A DNA stretch of 64,000 nt from Amblyornis subalaris (GCA_018881555.1 JACAXG010000070.1:4163616-4227615), one strand, 5' to 3'. Positions 26,355-39,186 are shown, counted from the first letter of the stretch. The notes: generated by a model not told the origin, from the sequence alone. Made by a program: numbers and translations.

Positions 26355-27323
26355 TGTGGTGGTTTGATGTTGGCTGGATGCCAGGTGCCTACCAATGCTG
26401 TTCTATCACTCTTCTCAACTGGACAAGGGAGAGAAAATATAACAAAAGGCTCATGGGTGGAGGAGATAAGGGCAGGGAGAGAATGCTCACCAATTACCAT
26501 CATGAGCAAAACAGACTCAGCCTGGTGAAATTAATTGAATTTATTACCAATAAAATCAGAGTAGGACAATGAGAAGTAAAAACAAATCTTAAAAACACCT
26601 TCCCTCCCTCCCTCCCTCCCTCCCTCCCTCCCTCCCTTCTTGCCCTGAGCAGCAAAGGGTGACAGGGAATGGGGGTTACAATCAGTTCATCACAGTTGTT
26701 TCTGCCACTCCCTCCTCCTCATGGGGAAAACTTCTCACACTTCCCCTACTGTAGTGTGGGGTCCCTCCCATGAGAGACAGTTCTCCAGAAAATTCTCCCA
26801 TGTGAGTCCTTCACAGAGGGTGCAGTTCTGCAGGAACAGCCTGCCCCAGCATGGGGCCAGCACACCTGCTCCAGAGTTGGCTCCTTTCTTTGCAGGTCTC
26901 TTGCCAGGAGTCTGCTCCAGCATGGGCTTCTCATGGGCTCACAGCCTCCTCTGAAGATCTATCTGCTCCAGGGTGGGGTCCTCCATGGGCTGCAGGGGAA
27001 TCTCCGCTCCAGTGCTGGGAGCACCTCCTGCCCCTCCTTCTGCACTGACCTTGGTGTCTGCAGAGCTGTTCCTCTCACATATTCTCACTTCTCTCTTCTC
27101 TGGCCACAGTTCGCTTCTGCACAAAACTTTTTTTCCCTTCTTAAATCTGTTATCCTGGGGGAACTACCACCATTGCTGATGGACTCAGACGTGGTGAGAG
27201 ACAGGCCCATCTTGGAGCCAGCTNGCATTGGCTCCTTCAGACATGGNAGAAATTTTTAGCAGCTTCTCAGAGAATCCACTCACCCCCTCTGCCACCAAAA
27301 CCTTGCCATGCAAACCCAATAGA
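26355..27323 (-). mobile_element. long solo LTR of an endogenous retrovirus
   Basis: A block of about 970 bp with TG at its low-coordinate end (TGTGGTGGTTTGATGTTGGC) and CAATAGA, probably a mutated CAATACA, at its high end. On the minus strand a TATA-like GATTTAAG lies at 27140-27147 and an AATAAA at 26540-26545, leaving about 185 bp of U5. The long transcribed part holds imperfect tandem copies of a CTGCTCCAGC.TGGG...CATGGG motif (26850-27010) and, near 26601-26637, a CCCT tetranucleotide tract. I recall this as a widespread bird LTR family; its open minus frames are a known source of spurious gene predictions. No gag, pol or env flanks it. No convincing target duplication was found, so exact ends may be off by a few bases. 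Confidence 0.75.
26601..26637. repeat. (CCCT)n microsatellite
   Basis: About nine uninterrupted copies of the tetranucleotide TCCC inside the LTR. Related LTR copies carry a C-rich stretch here, so the tract probably expanded after insertion. Confidence 0.9.
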
Positions 27324-30300
27324 AAGTGCTTGCCATACAATGAATGTTTCAGAGTTGTCCTTTTATCAAGTCCTCTTAAGCATTTCTCTTAAGTCATTGG
27401 TCCATATATCTGCATTAATAGTAGCGTTTGCCTTTGCCTTGTGGATGGAGATTGTGAAGTGCAAAATTATGGCAGAAGATTCCTTTCAGTTGACATTNAA
27501 CAGAACTGACACCTTTCCTGCAGTATTTGTTGTATTAGCTATACTTAGAAAGGGAAGAAGTGCAAATGTAGCAGTAAATTTATCTACTGCCGTTGGTACA
27601 TTTCCAGTATCTCATAGGGTCCCTGTGAATTTGTGAAATGTTATTAATTTTTGAAATTTCATATAGTTTTGTCATTGCCCTGTAGCTCTGAGACCATGAT
27701 ATTAAAANAACAATAGTAATTTATATTAAAATGTAACAAAAGCTATATTTATTTTCCCTCAGGACCTCTGATCATGTCCTGCAAAATCTGAGTCTTTTGT
27801 AGGNACTCTATGTTTGGAGACAATTTTATCAAATCAGATGCTTTGAGCGGTCACAGCTGTTATCCTCCCCCAAAGAGTGGATATTACCTTTGCCTTTGCC
27901 TTTTGCTTAGAGCTCACTCTTGCTGACTTCTAGACTGAAATTTATTCTACCAGCTACTTCCTTAGGTAGGTATCACACAGCTCCCCGAAACTTCTGTCTC
28001 TATGAGCATCTTCTCGGTCAGGTCTTGTATCAGAATTAGAAGAATCAGAAGAATTTTGCATTAGAAGATGAATTGCAGCTATCTCTTCAGTCTTGTGTGA
28101 AAGGAATTAGGTCCTCATTGAATAAGGACTTTCATGCTCCCATTTGTGTGCAGAGACTAGAGAAAGTATGTACATTTTACTTTTGAAGTTAGGACTCCTG
28201 TTAATTTCTGTTTTTCTGCAGGGGTTGACATGATTAGCAAAAAATCTCTGGTGCAGTTAATTACAAAATAAAACTTAGCTTCTGAATCACCAGGGAAGTC
28301 TCTGTGAGGCTTAGGATCTGGGTAAGATGTGAGCATTTAAATGAATATCTCTCATTTTACAGGCAGAAAAAACCAGCTGGCATTTGAAGCAATGAAACAA
28401 GTCCCTTTGATAAAAAAAAGGCAGCTACTCTTATTTCTTTAACTACTTCTTATCAAAGACTTTTTTTTGTTTTGCTTTGTTTTTTTGTTAAAGAAACAAA
28501 GACTATGTCTCAAGATCTCAATATTAATTGTTTTCACACTGTACTGAAAATAGCTCAGCGGTGATAATTATTTGTTAAAATCTTCCTAAATTTTCAAGAA
28601 AAGGAAAGTTGTTTCTTCCTATCTACATGGGCTCTGAGTTAAGATTTAAGAGAAAAATATTTAGTTTATTATGATAACATACAGTTTGATGCTGTTGCAG
28701 GGTAAATGGTAAAACAGATTTAAGTGAGAGCTCTCTACATGACTATTCTGCAAAAAAAGCTAATAAAACTCAAAAACATACTGTTTTGGGGAAAATATGG
28801 TAGAAACATTTGTACAGTGGTCACAATGAACACNTTTGTGCCATGTCTAAACTGTTAGAAATCTGAAATCCGATATGATACTTTTGTCTGGAAATACAAT
28901 TCAGTATACTGCAAAAGAGATTGTGTAAAAACTATAGTGTATAATCTTAACTTTTATTTCATTTCAAAGTCTGTTGAAAAAACAATAAAAATACCAACTC
29001 TTTTCATGTTAACTCCCAAGACAATGAATATCAGGAATAGAGCTGGAATACTTGCAAGGTTTAAGTGTCGACAGGTGTAAAGCAGCTTCAGCTCCATTTG
29101 CTCCTGAATGTCTATACTCCTACTGTGAAAGATGCCAAAATCAGACAGTCACTTTACCTCAGCCACTCTGTGCCCTTTCTGATGTGGGAAGCATGTTAAA
29201 ATTTAAGCAGATTGACTATTTTCAGTGCAAAGTTTTCTGTCTGAAATACTGAATCTTCAAAACTTCAGTGATCCATAAGGAAATAACATTTCAGTTAAGA
29301 AGCGATAATTTTAAAATATAATAAATTTAATTATATGATACTGTATTTTATTATATATAGTTCACCAATTAGATAATTTGTTACTAAATGTATTTATTAC
29401 CAAAATATTTAAAATTTTAATTACCAAATTATCAGTCAGTTATTAGCTGTAATGCCAAGTCCTAAACCAGTNCCAAATATCAACCTTCATGTAGGCTTTG
29501 TCATTACTAAATCCTAGTTGGAAAAAATCCCAAACATCAAAATTGAAATACATGTTTTCAACAGGNAAATCCAAATCCAGTATATTTTCAGTACAAAAAT
29601 CCAAGAAAATATTTCCTGTTTTCCAGGGGTGACTGCACTACTTATTTTTGGTTTGTTGTTTTGAAGTTTTGATTTCTCATATTAGAACTGAACACACTGT
29701 TTTATTAGTATCTGTCCCCAAAGTGTGTTTACTCAGCACACGCATGATGCAAACAGAACAAATTTTTTANGTCTGTATCTTTGGAGGGCATCAGGAATCA
29801 CACACCTGGCANAGGCTTCTTAAGAAATTTGGTGGCAACAGTACCTCCAGTGCCCTGTCCCCTGACCATTATCACATAAGGACCCACAGCTCACTGATCC
29901 TCCCCGTTCAGTCCTAGAAAGACCCTTTGGTGCTGTCCAGAGAAAAACACCCTCTGCTCTCAGTTTTCACCCCCTCATGTCTTTCTTTCCCTTGAACTCC
30001 TCATCCCATCCATGGAAGAGGTACTTATGCTGCTGCTTTCTCCCCTCCTCTCTTGTCATGTCAGCTTGTCTGCCCAAACATCCTAATTTTGTGCCCTTAG
30101 TTATTCTGTTCTTCAGGCCTAGCTCAAATTCCTTTAAAGCTTTTGCCAGTTCACAATCTTCGTCTTTTCAACATTCTTGACTCCAATCTTCCTCACTACC
30201 CACAAGCTCTTGGGCATCTCCAGCTTTCTCAGTTATGTCACACCCACAGTTCCTTCTGCTTTTGTGTCTGTGGTGCAGTTGACAGTGCTGGGAGGTGCAG

Positions 30301-32321
30301 ACTCAGGGGTGGAAGAGGAATTGGGGCACTTGGAATGAGCTCCTGGGGCAGGAAGGGGCTGTAGGGTCTATAAGTTTGGATATGTAAAGGATTGCCTGTA
30401 GATATCACTGCAGTTGTCTCCCATCTGACCTCCTTCAGATCTGTTGTGTGCTGTCATCCAAGATTCTTCCTCTTCCCACCTGATCAATGGTAATGACTGA
30501 AGCTACCTCCCACCTCCCTCTCTCCACCTTGTTAATGACTGTAGGTCCAGTTGTGCCTCCTGCAGAGCTTTCAGAGGCCTGTGTGCAAGGCTGCAGTTAT
30601 TAAAAGGCCACTCAAGATGCTGAAAGCTAAAGAGGTTCGTGTCAGGGATGGGTAGTTGCAATAACATGTGCTAAGGTACACGGAGTTGTTCGTCTTGCAA
30701 GCATCAACAGTTCCATCAACATCTATGAAGCGCAAGTCAGTGGCAAAGGATGACTTACTTGAGCTGACAGAGTGCCATGGGGGGTGCATGCCCTTCCATC
30801 ATCCTGCATACATCAGTACAGCCCCTCTGTGCCCCAATGTGGAGCAGAGGACAGAGAAAGAGAAATCAAAAGTCCATCCCTTTGAGTGGGCAGGATTTTG
30901 TGTGGCAATAAAGCTTATGTGGAGCACAGAGGGCATTTTCTGCANCTGCTGTTTCTTTACAAACTCACTCAAGGCTATATATGTATTTCTCAAAACCTAT
31001 TTCAGACTGTTCAGCCCCAAACAAGACTTTTCATCCTTAATTTTAAAGCAGAGCTTTTATATGTCTACTGGAGAAAAAAATAAAAGGCTTAAATGAATGG
31101 ATACTCTTTCGGAAATGAAAGAAAGGTGGTTCTGATCTAAATAACCCTGCCTGTTTTGGTACCAAAATGTGTCTCTATTACTGGGTACATTATTAAAAAT
31201 CANGTTTCTTGGTCCTTGTTTCCACACTTCCACTCTGCACTCTGCCCCCTGAGAGAGGCCAGGTGCATGTAGTCATGTTTAACTGCACCTCTGTTTGAAA
31301 AGGGTGCTGGTTACTTGCAGGGTATTACAAGAGGCAACTATGTATTTGCCTTTCATTTAAAACAAATTGGAGGAAACCGCCCAGTTTCCATTTATGCCTC
31401 TAGGAGCCTTCCCCTTCTGCTTCTTTGAGGACATGCTCCCTTTCTTGCCTCCTACCTGCACTTACAGTAGTGATGAATGCCTGGAAACATGTCATTTTTC
31501 CTTACTCAGGAGCAGGAGCGGAGCCATGCTGTGCTTATACACCTTCATTCTACAGGGGCTTTGATGGAGCACAGTGTCCCATTCCTGCGTAGGATCATGG
31601 AATAGGAGCACGAAATGGTGCCAGGACAGAGAGAAGAGCAGTTCTTAAGGGAGTCAGTCTGGCTTCAGGGAGTTTGGTTTTGGGAATCTTTGCAAAGGAA
31701 CACAGAGATCATAAAAATTATAATCATTGTTACCACAGTTTTAGTGTTAACTTGTTCTTCTTGCTGTGATACTTCNTAGCCTCGGTCGCGAATGGAGACT
31801 TCACTGCGTAGGAAAAGAATGGTCTGTTACCCTGTAATTGGCAGTCTAACTTTGTGTTTGGCTGCCCCCTTTACTCCATATTAAATCTTTGGTTTTAAGT
31901 GTGAATAAAAGCTTTGAGCACCATTGGTACTACTTTTTGAAAAGCATTTTTCAAATTAAAAAAATGAATATGTGCCCTACTTTACTGAAGATTCAACTTT
32001 AGATTGAATTAAAGTCATGGAGATAGCTCTCAGGAGGGTATCAGCTGTGGTTTGACAATATGTTGTCTCTGGCAGCAACAGCAGCTTGAAGACCAGACTT
32101 CTGATGTTCCTGTGTCCTGCTTCTTCACCCCTTCTCTGCCTCCTGGCTCATCATACAGTATATACTAGCCTAGCTGTTTTGTAGGGATAATCTATATCCT
32201 TGGGGGGCTTTTTAAGGTAGATGACATATCTGATCTGATTTAGAGCACAGGCCCCAGTTGCATTTTGCTTATGTGAAAGATTTGGGAATTGCTGTGGTAA
32301 AGCGGTGGGGATAAGTGGCAG
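27324..32321. other. non-coding stretch; AT-rich and pyrimidine-rich blocks
   Basis: No gene seen. 29290-29440 is almost pure A+T. 29850-30560 is strongly biased to C and T on the plus strand over about 700 bp, with many CTCC/TTCC runs but no repeat unit. A plus frame of 142 codons at 30668-31096 has an ambiguous base and no recognisable domain. Confidence 0.5.
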
Positions 32322-32490
32322 GAATCATAATATCATAAAAAACTTAGGTTGAGAGGGATCTCAGAAGGTACGAGCCTTGGGCTCAAGACCAGGCTGCAAT
32401 CAGAGATACAGCAGGTTGCCCCAGGGTTTTTCCAATCTGATTTTTAGACGTCTTTAAGAGGACCAAATCTTAAACCTCCACTCTACAATC
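32322..32490 (-). mobile_element. CR1 LINE 3' end
   Basis: The plus strand opens with AATCATAATATCATAA, the antisense of the CR1 terminal ATTCTATGATTCTATGA repeat. It is followed by antisense landmarks of the CR1 3' UTR: a 'GGTTGAGAGGGATCTC' block, a CAGGTTGCCCCAGG-like block and a TCTTTAAGAGG..CAAA block near the end. The element is therefore a truncated 3' end on the minus strand, well diverged, with no coding capacity. Confidence 0.75.
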
Positions 32491-35400
32491 TTTATGCCAA
32501 TAAAGGAGGACAATACAGAGGTTGCACGCCAGCTGTGCTGTATTTTGATAGTTGAACAGGTCTGTGGGCTATCACCCCTTCTGCTCCATCTTAGCTTTGG
32601 AAATAGTAGTTTATGTCTCAGAGGAATAATGGCAGCTCAGTAAAGTAGCNGCTCTTTGGCTAATGAGCCTTTTCTTGTAATGTGGATGATTATCTCAGGG
32701 GACATGAACTGATGGGTCTGCACTACTCCCAGTCTGAAACAAACCCAGGTAACTGTTCTGTATGTATAGTGAGGCAGTGCACTGTATAGATACCCCTGAT
32801 TGCTCTTGGACAATGTGCAGAGGATAAAAAGCAGTGGATTTAGGAATGTAAGCCAGATTTCTCTGTTCGTGTGTCAGTCCTTGGATCTAATTCCTAATCT
32901 GATATCCAAACCAAAGAGAGCTGTAGAATCAGCTAAAGCTACTGCAGTGCTTGTATCAGTCCATTTGCTTGGGCTTTAATTCTTTAACCACTCGTAAACA
33001 TCTGGTACATGAAGTATGCAAAGCAAGTGAAGGGTTTCTGTTTGTGCAACAGTGCTGCTAAATATTGACATTTTTTTTCCAAGCTCCTGGAAGCAGCTGA
33101 AAGGTAAGTATGCCAGGCAAACCAGACCTGACTGCAAAACAATAATTCATTCAGTCAATTTTTCACTTAGCTGAAATTTGTATTCCATTTAAAGAAAAAT
33201 GGAAAGATGAAACAATGAACTCAGTGCATTAGCTTCTACTCATACAGTCTTGAAGTTATCTGGCTTCAGGTGAAGAAAAAGAAAAAGAGGAATGGAACAG
33301 TATTTATAGGATCTTTATTTAAATGATAAGTTAAATATAGGTACAAACTGCTGAAGAATGTTTTTCAGGCTTCTGAAATCCTTAAACAGACTCCCAGAGA
33401 AATTGATGTAAAATCTTAATTTTACCCATTGCTTCCAAAGGGAGCTAGAGAGTAACAGCTCTGCTTTCTGGTGCAAACTGGAATGGAGCAATCTAGATTT
33501 ACAAAGACATTTGGGATGTTGACTGGTTGACTTCAGCAGGAGCTGACTATCCTCATTTCTGTGTCTTGTTAGGCACTAATATACCTGTGTGTGCCTTATC
33601 CTCGCACCTTAGGAACAGAACTCTGGGGAATGTGTTTTTCCCTTGGGAAATGTGCCTGTCCCCAGGGACTCAGGTAGGGAGCTGCCATGCTGTCCAGGGA
33701 CCTGACCAGCTGNTGCAAGACCAGAAGCAAGTAGTGACAGCACAGCAGCAGCTCACAACTGAACTGGAAGGTACTGTCATGGATGTTTCTGCCTCAATCC
33801 CTCCCTGTTGGCTACAGATGGTTGCTTGTTATAGTCTGATGAAAAGTTGCTGTTGGTCAAAATCCTCTTCCTTTCAGAATATAATAATTTCTTCTCTTCA
33901 ATTCAGTGTCAGAGCAAATATGATCTAATAAAGGTTCACATTTTAGTGCAGACCACTTTCTAATTGAAAGAATATCACCTGTATCTTTTCATTGAATATT
34001 TATAGAGATTTTCCAGGATTAGAAGGTGCACAGTGTGGCACTCTGGTCCCACCATAGTGCAAGTCTTTTGGGGCACTGATATTAGCATTGCTGAGGCTCA
34101 CCTCCACAGAGAGAGGGTGACTAATTGAAAGGTGAGTGAGATGCAAACCACTTCACATCTCCTGCGTCACCGCTTCACTTGGTGAAGTGATAATCCAGAC
34201 CTTCATACTTGGAGAACACACTGTATCCGGGAATTTAGAAGTCAAACATTGGCTTGGACTACAGACACAAAANCCTGTCGTAGTTTTAATTGCCCTACAT
34301 ATTAGTTCTGTTTAGCATTAGCACCNTTCTTTGGCCTCTGTATTGTTGCTTTTCCTAAACATTGTATTGTATACTAGATTTTAAGAACAATAGTCTGCAA
34401 ATAGGTATTTTAGGAAGTTTGGGGCTAATATAACAGCTGAAACAAAACTGCTCCATCTTATTCACATAGGGAACATGTGAAAAAGGACACAAAACAAAAG
34501 ACAGGAAAAAAAGAAATTTTAAAAAGTTAATAGGGAAGTAAACTCTTCATTTGGTATCAAAATGAATACATGTGAAATGGCTACTAAAACCAGTAAGATG
34601 GATTGCAAATATGTATGGAACTGGCAAACTAGGGAGAGAAGAGTAGATATAATGAATGAAAAGATCAGATCAGAGCCAGAGATACCAGACAGAAGCAGCA
34701 ACCAGAAAAGATGGTGTCAGAGANTTCATAAATGGCTTTGAGAAAAATAGGTTCTCCATTTAGTAGACAATCTACACAATTTCTTTAATGTGAAAGANCC
34801 ATAATAGTGTTTTTCAGGATCTAAATTCCACAGAATAGATCTGAAATTCTGGTAACATGAAATTGAAATTATAAGTGAGATGGAGAGCAAGTATATTTAT
34901 CAAAGCAATTTTGTGGGTTTGGTTTGTGCAATGACAAGTCCTTTGCACATTATGGTGGAGAACATAACACTGAACACGTATATTTGNCTTGGAAGGAAAA
35001 CAAAGTGTGCAAGCCTAGTTTCAGTGCTATTGGAGAAACTGTGCATGCATGAAGANGAGGTGGTCTTCATGATATGTATAGGCAAGGTTGTACAAGAATT
35101 CAATGTTTCTTCATAATTTTGGTCTAAACTGTCAGGGATGACGCTGACTTAGCTTACAAGGCTTGCTGTGACATGCAGTTTGAGCAGACAGAGTCTGTAA
35201 GCTAAGCTGAAATGTCTTTCCTCTTCCATCTCATACTACTAACTTTGAGATATTTTAGGCATGAAATAGAGTCAATACTACTGTCCTCCCCTTTTAATTG
35301 TACTGTTGACTAAAATTAATAAGTTCATGTTGGAAATAAATTACTAAAGATACTACAGTGAAGAAGAAAGAAGNAAAACATAATGGGTCTCACCTTGACA

Positions 35401-35690
35401 TAGTAGCAGTAACTAGGTGGTTGTTCAGTCACCACATAAACCAATGGATCACACAGCCTAGAATAAGAATAGACCTTTGTGAAATATTAATTGCAATAGA
35501 GGAACTTCAGTCCAATTCTTCTCCTCAGGATACAGTTATTATTTTGAGTCCAGTTAGACAAATCTTCAGCAGCTATAAACCATTCCCTGGATTTATTTTT
35601 TTTTTGTTGTCTGTATTCTTTCTGTCACAGAAGAGACAAAGAAAGCTATTTTAGAAAGGATTTAATTTTTTCTCATTAGAACCTATTTCA
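32491..35690. other. non-coding stretch, no supported gene
   Basis: AT-rich DNA. The only exon-like hint is 33698-33770 on the plus strand: 73 bp between CCAG and GGAAG|GTACTG, with an open frame reading QDQKQVVTAQQQLTTELE. It is too short and unsupported to call. Nothing else was recognised. Confidence 0.5.
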
Positions 35691-35884
35691 NGAGGAAGAA
35701 ACTTTTTTCCTGTGCGGATGACTGAGCACTGGAACAGGTTGCCCAGGGAGGTTGTGGAGTCTCCCTCACTGGAGATACCCAAGAACCACCTGGACACAAT
35801 ACTATGCCATGTGCTCTGGGATGACCCTGCTTGAGCAGGGAGGTGGGACTAGATGACCAGATATGGTCCCTTTCAACCTGACCC
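35691..35884 (+). mobile_element. CR1 LINE 3' end, first part (split by an LTR)
   Basis: The plus strand carries a clear CR1 tail: CACTGGAACAGGTTGCCCAG, GTTGTGGAGTCTCCCTCACT, ACCCTGCTTGAGCAGG, GACTAGATGACC and GTCCCTTTCAACCTGACCC. The expected next bases are the terminal ATTCTGTGATTCTGTGA repeat; they appear only at 36280, after a 389-bp LTR insertion. The part from 35879 to 35884 (TGACCC) is one copy of the target duplication. Confidence 0.9.
35879..35884 (+). repeat. target-site duplication, left copy
   Basis: TGACCC, part of the CR1 sequence, identical to 36274-36279 on the far side of the LTR. A 6-bp duplication is the size made by class II (alpha/beta-type, ERVK-like) retroviral integrases. 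Confidence 0.85.
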
Positions 35885-36273
35885 TGTCGCTGTAGCCCGA
35901 AGGAATACGACATAAAGTCCAGAGAGAACGAAGCGATGCCAGCCTTTAATTAATTAATTATGATTATACAGAGGCTTATATCCCTTAACTTGCTTGAAGT
36001 TTACAGAAGTGTCAAGAGTCTATTGGACCCTTGGTCAGCCACCTACCAAGTTCGTTGGTTAATTCTAACAACACCTATTCTAAAACATTTATCTAAGTAA
36101 GAATGATAACAAAGCGCAGCTGCACAGAACTTAGTCAAAACTTAGTTAATTTACAAAAGCTCCTAGGATTGTTTATAGTAGTTTTGCTTGGGAAAGGAGA
36201 GACAGAGGGAAGACTCACGAAAATGCTGGGAAAGTTAGAAAACCTCTCTGCCAACAGCTTTTCAGCAACCACG
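35885..36273 (-). mobile_element. solo LTR inserted in CR1 (class II-like)
   Basis: This 389-bp insert begins TGTCGCTGTAGCCCGAAGG on the plus strand and ends ...TTCAGCAACCACG, so on the minus strand it runs from a mutated TG start (CGTGGTTGCTG) to ...CTACAGCGACA. A TATA-like GGATATAAG lies at 35976-35983 (minus) and a poly(A) signal ATTAAA at 35945-35950, only about 30 bp apart. The remaining 60 bp is U5. Such close packing of TATA box, short R and poly(A) signal is known from alpharetrovirus-type LTRs and agrees with the 6-bp duplication. No internal retroviral sequence is present, so it is a solo LTR. A TTAATTAATTAATTA run (35946-35960) lies around the poly(A) signal. Confidence 0.85.
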
Positions 36274-36279
36274 TGACCC
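36274..36279 (+). repeat. target-site duplication, right copy
   Basis: TGACCC, a perfect copy of 35879-35884. After it the interrupted CR1 resumes. Confidence 0.85.
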
Positions 36280-36297
36280 ATTCTGGGATTCTGTGAT
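36280..36297 (+). mobile_element. CR1 LINE 3' end, second part
   Basis: ATTCTGGGATTCTGTGAT, the two-unit terminal repeat of CR1. It completes the element that breaks off at 35884. Removing the LTR and one duplication copy joins the two parts without a gap. Confidence 0.85.
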
Positions 36298-39186
36298 ACT
36301 TAGCATCTCTGATACTAAGTATCTATGATCATAGGGGGGGCAGAGTGTTCCATAGGTGTGTAATCTAGATAGAGTTTTTAGCCTGCAAATGGTATCTACT
36401 GACTCTTTTCGTACTGAATGCTTCAAATCTAAAACTAAATCTAATCTAGAGCTGGTTAGGAGCATTTTGCAAGACAGATATTGAACTGAACATAAGCAAC
36501 ATTTTTTAGGACTTTTATTGTGAGGCTGAACTGAAAATGAGATTATTAGTCAGGATTTTCCTGTTAACAGTGTTCTGAGTATTCACTTGGAAAGGAAAAA
36601 TATGAATTAAAAATAGTAGGAAAACACCTTATAACATAAGGATATCATAAATATCAAGCAGGGCCTGGCCTAGGCTTAATTGCTATCCAGAACAGAAGTA
36701 TTACTTTTCAGATTTTTCAGCCGTTCCTTACGTGTCATGGATGTCTGCAGAAAGTTAGGATCTCTTCACAATAGTTCACTAACCAATATGAAGATTGAAT
36801 TCATCAGCAGTAGTGTTCATATGTAACGGCTTGATTGGTGCTTTTCTGCTTACAGTTATCAAGTCAAAGTCCCACCAATTCTTTTTCACAGTCGTGGAGA
36901 AAGAGGTATTTTTAAATGCCTGCTCTTGTTGAGTCACTGGAGAAAACCAGTTTGGTTTTAACATTGCCTGTAGGGAAGACTTTTAATGACTTTCTGAAGA
37001 GCACTAAGTCCTTCTCTCTCTCCCTCTCCCCTTCCTCTTTTTGGTTATTCCTTAAAACAATATAATCCTGATTTCCTGTCAGTGGCTCTGTTTCTTCAGC
37101 AGCAGCATAGGATTTACCCTCATAACCTCAATACTAGCTACAGACTTCTCTAGCAAAACCAGCTGCACTGTTTGGTACTTTCACAGGGATGTGAAGATCT
37201 TATAACCTTATGCTGCCACAATATATATTCAAAAAATAAGATCCATTCTGAAATTCAAACCACCCTGGCATATATTAATAAAATTCTTCCCTGAGTTCCA
37301 AATGAATTTGGTCTCTTTGCATCTTAAAAAAAAATATGCAATAAACATTTGCTCAAGCATAAAAAGGTGGAATGAATGCAATTAAGCCATTTAAATATCA
37401 ATCATTTAGACAAACAAAACACACAAGTGCCCAAGTGTTCAGCCAGTCAATTTTATAACCACACAGAAAAGAATAAACTAAGAGTATTTTAATGGAAAAG
37501 CAAGCTCATTTGCAGTCTGCTANAACACACCGCTAAGCTTCTTGGGTATACTGTGATTAGACATGGATTGCTGTAAAATAGCTACCAAGAAGCCACAAAC
37601 TCTGATGGTATTAGTGAGAAGTCTAACTTTCCCACAGCCACATATAGGAGAAACAATGGTTGTGGAGGGGGAGTGGTGTTAATACTGAAGCTTAATGGGG
37701 CAAGACATGTTCATCAGAGAAGCTGGCTTTTGGATTAGCTCCAAACCCATAAAAATCTGCCCAGGAACATATGAAACCTGTCACAGAAGATGCCTCCTTA
37801 TTTAAAAAATGTAGTGCAATCACTGCAAAGTTGTTTGGGCATTTTAGTATCAAGGAATAACAGTAAAGAAACTAGAAAACTTATTTCTTCAGAGTCCCCT
37901 TGATGTCATCTGCAACTAATGTATCAAATGCCATTTCTGAATGCTTTGCAGCCACAAGGTGACAAAGTAGCTACCAATGAGATAAGGCTTGTTCTGCTCA
38001 GAGCTGCTCTTGCAGTTACAATAGGGAAGTGATAAATTACAGACTTCAATGATCTTTCTGGACGAAAGGTTCGAGACAGTTACAGCTGAGATTAGCACTT
38101 TGGATAAGAGAGTGACAGGAGATGAAAGAAGACCAGAAGCCTGCAAGAAAGATCACAAGATGTAAAAGAAAAGACTCTAAAATATTCTGCTCATACAAAT
38201 GCAAATGAACATGGAATAATGAACTGAGCACCTGCAGGACAAAATTAAAGCAAGAAAAAAAATTGTAAACTGGATAAATTAGCTGGTTTAAAATGACTTG
38301 AGTTTTTGCTGTGGTCTGTGAATGAAACCTTTTGTTTTCAAACACCATGAAAAGTGAAAAGCAAAAAAAGGAAGTCCAGGAGTGGAGATGCATTTTTTTT
38401 CTTTCTCGAAGGATCTTGAACATATTCTAAGCAAAACCCACATGCTAATAGATTTGGGAATATGTCAAATATGCCTAATTTCTAGAAAGATCCAGAGGCA
38501 GGAATCAACTAAAATGAACATCAAGGAAATAGCTTCCGAAATAGCCATGGAGCGTTTGTAAAGATAGATGCAAGTTCTTGGCAGTGGATGGTTCTGTCTG
38601 ATATAGTCGACTTGTTCATGGTAACAGCCTCCACATCTGCTCTGACATCTGGGGGATAATCTAACTGCCTTTTCCTTGCAATTTTTTTGCTTTCAGTATG
38701 AAGCTAACTTAAGCCATAAGACAGCATGTTGATTGTGAAGTTATTTCCATATGTGCAGGATTGGTCTGTCAGTGACTTTAATGTAAATATTGTTAGTGCT
38801 TGGTAACACATCACAGTGTTTAGTGCTAGTGGTAATGTGCTCAAATGAGTGTTAATACAACCTTTCTTTTAATTGAGGTCTATTGTCAAATAAGAATTTC
38901 AACTTGGAGATTTACCTTGAATCTGTGGCTAGTGCACTCTAGATGTGTTTCCTAATAAAATGATCAATTTTTCTATCCAATAATACATTGAGTTTTTGTG
39001 AGGAAAATCAGATTTTGTACATGTGCGCTGGATGGAAGAGCGGAAGCTTCAGAGACATAATCTGTCTGTGCTTCCAGGAGAGACTGTTTCTACTTAAGGA
39101 TGTAAATGGTTAAGAAGGAACATAGAGAAAGGGAGAAACTTGGGACCCAACTGCTTTCCTGGCAGGAAGAATACATTAGGTATTAT

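Noticed and set aside
26721..27259. Multiple overlapping frames on both strands near 26.7-27.3 kb
   Set aside because: All lie within the long LTR and come from its GC-rich tandem motif; none is a host gene.
30668..31096. 142-codon plus-strand open frame
   Set aside because: It contains an ambiguous base, overlaps other chance frames, has no recognisable domain and no supporting splice or promoter signals.
31560..31620. GGATCATGGAATAGGAGCA resembling a CR1 antisense tail
   Set aside because: The match is short and none of the expected following CR1 landmarks appears.
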